Assembly (NCBI GenBank): GCA_944321565.1
Contig: CALULT010000031.1
Coordinates: forward strand, 1 to 37,383
DNA length: 37,383 nucleotides
Reading direction: 5' to 3'
Origin: an uncultured Paraprevotella sp.
GTDB lineage: Bacteria > Bacteroidota > Bacteroidia > Bacteroidales > Bacteroidaceae
In this document: positions 15,404-23,900 of the stretch, piece after piece
Numbering within the stretch: position 1 is the first letter of the stretch
Layout of the letters: the number at the start of each line of letters is the position of its first letter
Program-made: the position numbers and the translations under genes
Notes under the pieces: model-generated
Database searches by the model: none
What the model was told of the DNA's origin: nothing
The model's input: the letters and a program-made list of their open reading frames with translations, nothing else

Positions 15404-18400
15404 TCATGGCCGCACGTCCAGCGTCATGCCCGCGCCATACGCGCTGAACTCCGGCGCATAGACCCCGTTCAGCTTCGCCGCGCCCACGGTGTAACGCCCC
15501 GGACGCTCCACGTAGCATTCCATCTCCAGCACATACGTCCCCTTGGGCAGACGCTCGAAGAAATACTCCGTCGAAGCATCCTTCACTTCCCGGTAATAGC
15601 CCAAGCCGTTGCGGTATGCATAGCCCGAAAGGGCCTCCACCGGCTCCAGGCAGGCCGCACGCCCCGCTTTCAGGCGCACATATTCATAGTCGCGGTCGGA
15701 GGTGAGGACGTAGCGGAGCGTCAGGCGGTCGCCCACCCGGGGCGACCGATTGTCCGTCTCCACACGGACACGAAGCCCCGAAGCCGCGCTCCCCACCTCG
15801 GACAACGGCAGGCGGAACTGCGCGTAGGCCGCGCCCCAGGCTGAAGGTGTCTCCTCCGATTTCGTCACCCGGAGGATGCCCGCGCCGCCGTCCAGTTCGC
15901 GCCCCTCCACCGTGGCCGACACCGTGCCCAAGCCCGACAGGCCGTCGCGGGAAGTCTGCAGCACGGCCCATGCCTCGCCCTTCGGCGACTCCAGCCGCAC
16001 TTCGTCATCCGTCCGCAACGTCAAGTCGTCTTTTTGGCCTTGCAGCAAAGCGTAAACCGCGTCCATGCTGGCCGTGGAAGTGCCCCAGTCCTGAAGGCGC
16101 TTTTGCGACAGCAGCCAGCGGCACAGGCCGTCCGTCTCCGTCTTGCCCGAGCCGCCCGCCAAAGCCAAGGTTTCCATCAGCATCGTGTGGACAGCCATCT
16201 TGCGGTCGGAACCCACAAAGCCGTTGGACGGGTATTCAATGTGCAGCCCCTCCGCGCCGTCCACCAGATGTTCGCGGATGGAGCGCACCAGCTGCGCCGC
16301 CTCATCGCCGCGCCCCATGCGGTGCAGCACCACGGCGGCCTCGGCACGTTCGTACAGAGGCAACCGGGCTTTATCCCTCATCAACAATCCAACCATCTCA
16401 TGCAATTCCTTTTTCGCCTCATCTCCAAAGTTCCCAAGCCCCGCAAGCGTAGCCACGTACAAATAATCCGCCCAGTGGGCACTCCCGTAAAGACTCCGCC
16501 CATTGCTTTCCATATACATCCTTTCTTGATGCAAATCTTGGCGCATCTCGCGAATGAGATATTCCATCATGGCCTTAACGTCCACAAAGGAGACCAAGCG
16601 CACATTGGCTTCCCGTCCAACCTTAGCCGCCCGAAACCACTGTTTGGCCACATACAACGTGACATGCAAACTTCCCGTCATGCCACGAAACCATCCGAAT
16701 GAACCGTCCGTTTTTTGTAAACGCCTTAATGAACGCGAAAGACCAGCCATCAATCCCTTTTGCCGTTCCGCATCAAAGACATTTCCGGAAAGGCTGTCCG
16801 TTTGATTACTCCACGAATCTGCCAATGTCCGGATTTGCGGATACCGCTCCGCACACACGGCAGACAACACCGACGCATAATAGGCCGCTGCCAACGACAA
16901 GGCATCCCTTTCCTCTGATTCCAACACAAAAGGCAAAGCCTTCACCGCATACCACAACGGATTAGCCGTGTATTCCACCGTCAGCCGACGGCGATCGGCT
17001 GTCCTTTGGTTGTTTTGAAACAAATCATCCAAATGAATCACAGTGTCGCCCTTGTGTGAAATCACAAAAGGACGCGTTTGTGTCAACTCTTCCTTATCTT
17101 CCAAGATGGGCAGACTACGCTGTTCGCCGTCCCCGAAACCGTCTGCCTTGAACATCACCCGGCAAACGGGAAACAACGTCTCGCCCGAAGGCACATAAAT
17201 AAATTCCACAATTGTGTCCGAGCCTGCCAACAACGGTTGCGCCCGGGTCTCCGTCCATAAAATATCCCCGGTATGCGGGTCGAGCACTTCCATCGTCACC
17301 TTGCCAACTATCTCCTTTTCCGTCAGATTGCGCAACGAAGCCGAAAGCGTGGCACGGTCGCCCATCCGCACGAAACGCGGCAAACGCAATTCGGCCATCA
17401 CCTCTTTCACGGCAACTGCTTCATCCACAAACTTCCCCGTCATCATATCTTCCGTATGCGCCAAAGCCATGAAATGCCAAGAAGTCAATGATTCGGGTAA
17501 TTTAAAAGGAATCTCCACCAGCCCGCAAGAATCCGTCATTAGCCGAGGATAAAAGAAGGCCGTTTCGTTCAAATCGCTACGGAAACGGAATATCGGGCGC
17601 GCCCTCTTCTTGTCCCCCACTCCCGCGCCGCCAGATGAAAATTCCGCCCACGGCGCAGGAGATATTTCCACGATGTCATAGATCTGGTCTTCAGGATCGG
17701 ATACCTTCCGCACCCGTTCCATAGTCTCCCGCCAATCCAAATACTCTTTTCCGAAAATGCCAAAAGAAAGCGGAAGGATATTCCCATCCGGCTTCTCCTT
17801 CTCATAAAAGAACCGTTTGGAATCGTTATAAAAAGAATTAAAGGAGGCGACCAAATAAGAAAACTTGGCCCTGCGCGGAAGACACCAATCATGATGCCGC
17901 AAATCATCCAAGGAAGCATCATAGAGCACGGCCATCACCTGAGCCTTTACCGGACGGCCTTCCGCATCGGACACTTTCAGTCGCCATGTCTCTTCGCCGC
18001 CAGGCCGCAACCGATCACGGAAAGAGACCCACTCCATACGGAGAGACTTGGAAGGACGGCTTCCCTTCAGTTCACACCGATGATGATACACACACAAGTC
18101 TTTCACAAAATAAAAAGACGCTTCCATCGTCTCGCCATAATCCAACTGTTGCGGGTAAGTAAACGTCAGGATGGAATCGCTAAACGTGTAGAAAGTATCC
18201 ACAAGAACTTCATTCTTACGGAATAAGGTATAAAAGAGCGTCACATCCTTTGCCGCACTCCCTATATGAATCCGTGCCGGACGATCCGGATATATCGTGT
18301 CTCTTTCGCAGTAAAACCAATCTGTCTCGTCATCCGCCGGGCACACGTCTTCTTTTCCAAGCAAGACAAAAGACCTCGTCCGGGACACCACCGTATCTTG

Positions 18401-20947
18401 TCCGGCCACAGCCCGTGCCTGCATTTCGTATTCCCCTGAAGGCAACTCCTCCATACCGGACAAAACGATATTCCGATTGGGCTGGATAGAACGTTCCACC
18501 CAAAGCGTATCCCTCCGTCCTTCAATCAAACGAACCAACGAACAGGTCACGGAAACGGAATCCCTCACATACGCGCCGCCATTGGCCTCATAGAGCTTCA
18601 CTTCCACGCCAAAAGGCTTCTCCCGATTCCAATAATGCGGAATGACGAGACCGATCCGCATAATCCGCGATGAAAGGGGGACAAGACTTCCCGCCGTCCT
18701 TATTTCCCCGGCAGCATCCATCGCCTGCACCGTTACTTCACGGTAAGCACCCCGTTTTGAATGATTCCCTTCCACGTCCAACGGCACCGCCAACACAAAC
18801 TCACCTTTCTCGTCCGTATAAACCGTGTCCAAAGATTTTGATTTCCGCTCAGAAGGCAGCAAAGCAGACACCCAACTTCGGAAAGCAGAAGTTCCCGTTA
18901 CCCGGGCATACCGGACTGACTCACCGGTGAAACGCCGCACTTTGCCTGCCAGCCAAGCCGTATCCCCTTTCACCTGCGGCGCTCCGATTTCCACTTCAAA
19001 CGTGGGGCGCTTGTATTCCTCCACCTTAAACGTACAATAGCCTTCCCCGCATTCCACCCGATAAGAACCGGACGGACAGGAAACGGGAAGCTGGAAATCT
19101 TCTGCCACCGTGCCCATCTCATCGCTCGCCACGTGTCTCTCAGCCAAAAGTTTCCGTTTGGAATCCTTCAGAATCAGCTTCAGTTTTTTTCCAGTCCTCA
19201 CACGTTCATCATCTCCCTCAAACCGCAGACACCATCCGGCCACGCGAACCGTCTGCCCCGGACGGTATATCGCCCGGTCGGTATATAGTTCCACTCTTTC
19301 TTCCGGTTCGGCATAATGGTTCACATAAGCATAATTCATTCTTCCATCGGAAGTCACGAGATGGCAATCCTCTCCCTTAGCCACATGCAAGACGATACGG
19401 TCAGACATGAGTTTAGCCGCCGATATGCGAGGCACAAACTTCCCCGTACAATCCGTTTTTCCACGTGCCATGATGCGCCCATTTACAAAGACCTCCACCT
19501 CGGCATCTTCCACAGGCGCACCGCTCATGCTTTCCACCACACGACATTGCAAACAACTGTCAGGCAAGCTCAAAGCCACCGCCTTCAGACGGCTCACGTT
19601 TACCGGGCTACCCATGTTTTCTTCTCCTTCGGGCACGTTCTCAGGACACATACACAACACATAAGTGCCCAAATCCGGAACTTGCACTTTCAACGTGTCT
19701 TTCAATTTCTCGTATGCCATTCCCGGCTTCAATGCCCATCGTGACGATTTCGCCTTCCGCCCATGCTTGCGGACAAAAGCCGCAAGTTTCCCTTCCTTTT
19801 TCAAAACGTTCAAGCTGTCCGTTCTCACCCCTTTGGGCATACGATACCAGCATAATTCCACCTCCGGGACATTGCGGTAATCCACCCGCAAATTAAAAGT
19901 CGTGCCCGGGTATAATGTTTCATTTACATACGTTTTAAACTCTGGCGACACCAAAGCCTCTTTGCGCAACCGAAGCAACTTCGCCCGCGGATAGGATGCG
20001 TGTTTCCGCAAGCCTTCCTCCGCCCAGCCGATTTTCCGTTTGGCCGTGACCGTCAAGTCCATCATCCTCAGATAGACTTCAGCAGCCATAGGCAAATCAC
20101 CGAAACGTTCCAACAGCCGGCAATATTCGCGATAAATTCCGGACGCCAAGGTTTTGCGCTCCACATCTTCCTGTTCAGCCTCATGCACAAAACGTTTACC
20201 GATTCCCTGCATTTCCTTTTGCGAACCGGCCAGCGAGTCAAGCATGATCCACAATTCCGCCTCCCGATTGCCTCGCGCCCGATACACATGCAGCATCTTT
20301 GCGCAGCAGGCGGCTGTCCACTGAAGGTCTTCCGACACAGCACTGTTTCTCCGTGCCCACACGGCACGCCGTCCGATGACATGCAACAAATCACCATCAA
20401 AAAAGTCTGCATCCTCTCCAATTTCCACAAAAGGCATGTATTCCGCCGCTTTTACCGTGGCCAGCAGTTCCGGGTCTGCCAAAGACAAGGTGTAGTTTTC
20501 CAACGAGGCTTCCCGGAAGCGGGCATACGGCCATTCGCGCATTTTTTCAAGTCCTCCGCCTTTTCCTTTGGAGTTACGGTTCCGTTTGGCGTTGTCTGCA
20601 TACAACTCCCCCAGCACGGAGGCCACCACCGCCCGTTGCACAGCGTCCGGAGTTACCTGCTTCAGCCGTTCCAACCGAAGCATATCCGTGTAAAAGCTGT
20701 CCGGCGTGATGCACTGTCTGAGTTTACAGCCATAAAGCATCGCTGCCATCCATTGCCCCTTGTGACGCACCGTCCGTGCCTTTTCCTCAATCTGTCCCAC
20801 CAAAGCATAGGCAGACTTCACTTCCCCGGCTTGCTCAAAACTTCGCACTTGTTTCCAAAGTTCATCAAAGCTCGCCGCATAAACACCCGAAGGCCAAAGA
20901 AGCCCCCAAAGGCACAACCCACATAAGAGCCAAATCCGCATCAACAT
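15404..20947 (-). CDS. Alpha-2-macroglobulin-family protein (tandem copy 1)
   Basis: Exported giant of 1847 residues. The signal peptide ends near GVYAAS (about residue 25) with no lipobox, so it is probably periplasmic. Then come a helical N-terminal region (about 25-330), macroglobulin beta-domains with the MG2 hallmark TDRAIYRPGQTV (about 553), a variable bait-like segment (about 1080-1120), the A2M domain starting NETAFFYPRL (about 1125), and an alpha-helical toroid-like region. The CxEQ thioester expected near residue 1320 is absent (LPFVLESEERDAL), so it resembles thioester-less bacterial types. Bacterial A2Ms are thought to trap proteases or protect the envelope. The last 313 residues nearly duplicate those of copy 2 (20967). 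It follows copy 2 by 19 bp, so one operon is likely. Confidence 0.93.
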   Translation of the reverse strand: MLMRIWLLCGLCLWGLLWPSGVYAASFDELWKQVRSFEQAGEVKSAYALVGQIEEKARTVRHKGQWMAAMLYGCKLRQCITPDSFYTDMLRLERLKQVTPDAVQRAVVASVLGELYADNAKRNRNSKGKGGGLEKMREWPYARFREASLENYTLSLADPELLATVKAAEYMPFVEIGEDADFFDGDLLHVIGRRAVWARRNSAVSEDLQWTAACCAKMLHVYRARGNREAELWIMLDSLAGSQKEMQGIGKRFVHEAEQEDVERKTLASGIYREYCRLLERFGDLPMAAEVYLRMMDLTVTAKRKIGWAEEGLRKHASYPRAKLLRLRKEALVSPEFKTYVNETLYPGTTFNLRVDYRNVPEVELCWYRMPKGVRTDSLNVLKKEGKLAAFVRKHGRKAKSSRWALKPGMAYEKLKDTLKVQVPDLGTYVLCMCPENVPEGEENMGSPVNVSRLKAVALSLPDSCLQCRVVESMSGAPVEDAEVEVFVNGRIMARGKTDCTGKFVPRISAAKLMSDRIVLHVAKGEDCHLVTSDGRMNYAYVNHYAEPEERVELYTDRAIYRPGQTVRVAGWCLRFEGDDERVRTGKKLKLILKDSKRKLLAERHVASDEMGTVAEDFQLPVSCPSGSYRVECGEGYCTFKVEEYKRPTFEVEIGAPQVKGDTAWLAGKVRRFTGESVRYARVTGTSAFRSWVSALLPSERKSKSLDTVYTDEKGEFVLAVPLDVEGNHSKRGAYREVTVQAMDAAGEIRTAGSLVPLSSRIMRIGLVIPHYWNREKPFGVEVKLYEANGGAYVRDSVSVTCSLVRLIEGRRDTLWVERSIQPNRNIVLSGMEELPSGEYEMQARAVAGQDTVVSRTRSFVLLGKEDVCPADDETDWFYCERDTIYPDRPARIHIGSAAKDVTLFYTLFRKNEVLVDTFYTFSDSILTFTYPQQLDYGETMEASFYFVKDLCVYHHRCELKGSRPSKSLRMEWVSFRDRLRPGGEETWRLKVSDAEGRPVKAQVMAVLYDASLDDLRHHDWCLPRRAKFSYLVASFNSFYNDSKRFFYEKEKPDGNILPLSFGIFGKEYLDWRETMERVRKVSDPEDQIYDIVEISPAPWAEFSSGGAGVGDKKRARPIFRFRSDLNETAFFYPRLMTDSCGLVEIPFKLPESLTSWHFMALAHTEDMMTGKFVDEAVAVKEVMAELRLPRFVRMGDRATLSASLRNLTEKEIVGKVTMEVLDPHTGDILWTETRAQPLLAGSDTIVEFIYVPSGETLFPVCRVMFKADGFGDGEQRSLPILEDKEELTQTRPFVISHKGDTVIHLDDLFQNNQRTADRRRLTVEYTANPLWYAVKALPFVLESEERDALSLAAAYYASVLSAVCAERYPQIRTLADSWSNQTDSLSGNVFDAERQKGLMAGLSRSLRRLQKTDGSFGWFRGMTGSLHVTLYVAKQWFRAAKVGREANVRLVSFVDVKAMMEYLIREMRQDLHQERMYMESNGRSLYGSAHWADYLYVATLAGLGNFGDEAKKELHEMVGLLMRDKARLPLYERAEAAVVLHRMGRGDEAAQLVRSIREHLVDGAEGLHIEYPSNGFVGSDRKMAVHTMLMETLALAGGSGKTETDGLCRWLLSQKRLQDWGTSTASMDAVYALLQGQKDDLTLRTDDEVRLESPKGEAWAVLQTSRDGLSGLGTVSATVEGRELDGGAGILRVTKSEETPSAWGAAYAQFRLPLSEVGSAASGLRVRVETDNRSPRVGDRLTLRYVLTSDRDYEYVRLKAGRAACLEPVEALSGYAYRNGLGYYREVKDASTEYFFERLPKGTYVLEMECYVERPGRYTVGAAKLNGVYAPEFSAYGAGMTLDVRP
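15408..16345 (-). repeat. Near-identical 938-bp tract shared by the two A2M genes (copy 1)
   Basis: Matches 20971-21908 at a constant offset of 5563 bp with no indels and few substitutions (13 amino-acid differences in 313 codons by my count). Beyond 16345 similarity falls abruptly. Likely gene-conversion tract. Confidence 0.9.
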
Positions 20948-20966
20948 TTACACCTTTTATATATAA

Positions 20967-23900
20967 CTACGGTCGCACATCCAGCGTCATGCCCGCGCCA
21001 TACGCGCTGAACTCCGGCGCATAGACCCCGTTCAGCTTCGCCGCGCCCACGGTATAACGCCCCGGACGCTCCACATAGCATTCCATCTCCAGCACATACG
21101 TCCCCTTGGGCAGACGCTCGAAGAAATACTCCGTCGAAGCATCCTTCACTTCCCGGTAATAGCCCAAGCCGTTGCGGTATGCATAGCCCGAAAGGGCCTC
21201 CACCGGCTCCAGGCAGGCCGCACGCCCCGCTTTCAGGCGCACATATTCATAGTCGCGGTCGGAGGTGAGGACGTAGCGGAGCGTCAGGCAGTCGCCCACC
21301 CGGGGCGACTGATTGTCCGTCTCCACACGGACACGAAGCCCCGAAGCCGCGCTCTCCACCTCGGACAACGGCAGGCGGAACTGCGCGTAGGCCGCGCCCC
21401 AGGCAGAAGGTGTTTCCTCCGATTTCGTCACCCGGAGGATGCCCGCGCCGCTGTCCAGTTCGCGCCCTTCCACCGTGGCCGACACCGTGCCCAAGCCCGA
21501 CAGGCCGTCGTGGGAAGTCCGCAGCACGGCCCATGCCTCGCCCTTCGGCGACTCCAGCCGCACTTCGTCATCCGCCCGCAATGTCAAGTCCTCTTTTTGA
21601 CCTTGCAGCAAAGCATAGACCGCGTCCATGCTGGCCGTGGAAGTGCCCCAGTCCTGAAGGCGTTTCTGCGCCAGCAGCCAGCGGCACAGGCCGTCCGTTT
21701 CCGCCTTGCCCGATCCGCCCGCCAAAGCCAAGGCTTCCATCAGCATCGTGTGGACGGCCATTTTGCGGCCGAAACCCACAAAACCGTTGGACGGGTATTC
21801 AATGTGCAAACCCTCCGCGCCGTCCACCAGATGTTCGCGGATGGAGCGCACCAGCTGCGCCGCCTCATCGCCGCGCCCCATGCGGTGCAGCACCACGGCG
21901 GCCTCGGCCTTGTCCGCCATCGCCAGCCCGTGCATGCCCTCCGTGAGGCGGGACAGCATGTAGTCCGTGTCCTTCCGGTCGGCATTCAGCCACGCCGCGT
22001 CGCACAGGTTCATCAGATAGAGCGTCTCCAGCCAATACGACGCATCGTACAAGCTAGTCTTGTATTTCGCACGGTGTTCCTTATCTTTCTCTATGTCCTT
22101 ATGCGCCTCACTCACCAGATATTCCATCATCTTCCGCACGTTGACAGCCTCAGCCAACACTTCGTCCGTATGCCGTCCGGCACCGCTCCGCAGCAATTGC
22201 CGTGCCACGCCACGAGTCATGTACGGGCTCCCTTTCATTCCCCCGAACCAACTGAACGAACCGTCCGCACATTGCAATTTGCCCAACGACCCGGCGAACT
22301 GCCGGCGCAAGTCCGCCTGGCGGTTCACGTCGAACAACTGCTGCAAAGCCTCCATGCGCCGCGTCCCGGCTTCGGCATCGGCCACCCACGGCGTTTCTTC
22401 GAGCACGATGCCGGTCAGGTCTTCCTGCGTGGCCAGCGGGCTTTTTTTCGCCTCGCCGCCCTCGCGCCGCCAAGCCTCCACCGCCGTCTTCATTTGCGGA
22501 TATTGCCCGGCCAGCTTCGCCGACAAAGTGGCAGCATAGTAGGCTGCGGCCAGCGACTGCACATCGTCCGTGCGCGGAGTCAAGGCCGAAGGCAAAGCCT
22601 GCACGGCATACCACAACGGATTGGCCGTGTATTCCACCGTCAGACGGCGATGGTCTGCATCGCGGTGATTGCCTTGGAACAGGCCTTCCAGACGAATCAC
22701 CGTGTCCCCCTTGTGCGACACCACGAAAGGCCGTGTCTGCGTCAGCCATTCCTTGTCTTCCAATATTGGGAGATAGCGTTGTTCACCGTCGGTATAACTT
22801 CCGGCCGCGAAGAGCACCCGGCAAGCCGGAAGCGACACCGCTCCATCGGGTTCATAAACAAACGAAGCCACCGTGTCGGCATCCGCGCCGACCGTCATCT
22901 TCCGGGATTCCTGCCAAAGGACCTCCTCCGTGGCGGGGTCGAACACTTCCATCGTCACCGTGCCGGACAACGGTGTTTCCGTCAGATTGAAGAGTGTGGC
23001 CGAGAGCGTCGCCCGGTCGCCTTTGCGCACAAAGCGCGGCAGGTTGAGCTGCGCCATCACGTCCTTCTGTGCCACCACCTCGTCGGAGAACACGCCCGCA
23101 TACATATCTTTCGTGTGGGCCAACGCCATGAACTTCCATGTGGTCAGTCCTTCCGGTAACGTGAAGTGGAGGGTCACCACGCCTGCCGAGTCCGCCATCA
23201 GGCGCGGATAGAAAAACGCCGTTTCGCGTAGGTCGCCACGAACCGCTACACGGGAAGTATTCCCCGCAATTCCGCCACGGCCTTCGGAAACCGCCTCTTC
23301 TTCCAACACTCCCGTTCCGGTCGCACGGCCTGCGTATGCATCGGCAGCCACAGGCGAACGGAGCGCCATGTTCGACTTGGCCATTGGAGCTGCATGATCG
23401 GCTATCGTCATTGTGACGCTGGCCGTTTGCTTGCCCAGCAACATTTCTCCATTTACCAACCTCCTAATTTGCCAATCCAACATGGAAAAGTCAAACTCGT
23501 CAAAACTCAATTGTCTCACGGAAAAATAACGAGGAGAAAGAAAATACCTCATTGAATAGCCTCCACTCCACCATGCTGTTGTATTCTCCATATTCACAGA
23601 AGGCAATGAATAAGGGAAATAGCGTTGCAAGCTCCAAACATGTGGTTTGATGCCGTCCAACGACGCATCATAAAGCACGGACATCAACTGTGCCGGAGCT
23701 GGCCGCCCATCGGGCAAAGCAACACGAAGTTGCCACGTTTCTTCCGCGCCAGGCTGCAGATGGTCGCGGAAAGAAATCCACGACATTTGCAGACTACGGT
23801 CGGGCTGCCGTCTCACGATGTGACGCTCGGCATGATGAAATTTCCCGTCCTTATAAAAATAGAACAACGCCTGCATGCCGTCCACTCCTTCCGGCACGTC

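Noticed and set aside
21510-23159. Long (549-codon) plus-strand open frame opposite A2M copy 2
   Set aside because: It is antisense to a well-supported gene in a GC-rich stretch; composition is rich in Arg, His and Pro with no recognisable domain, as expected of a shadow frame.
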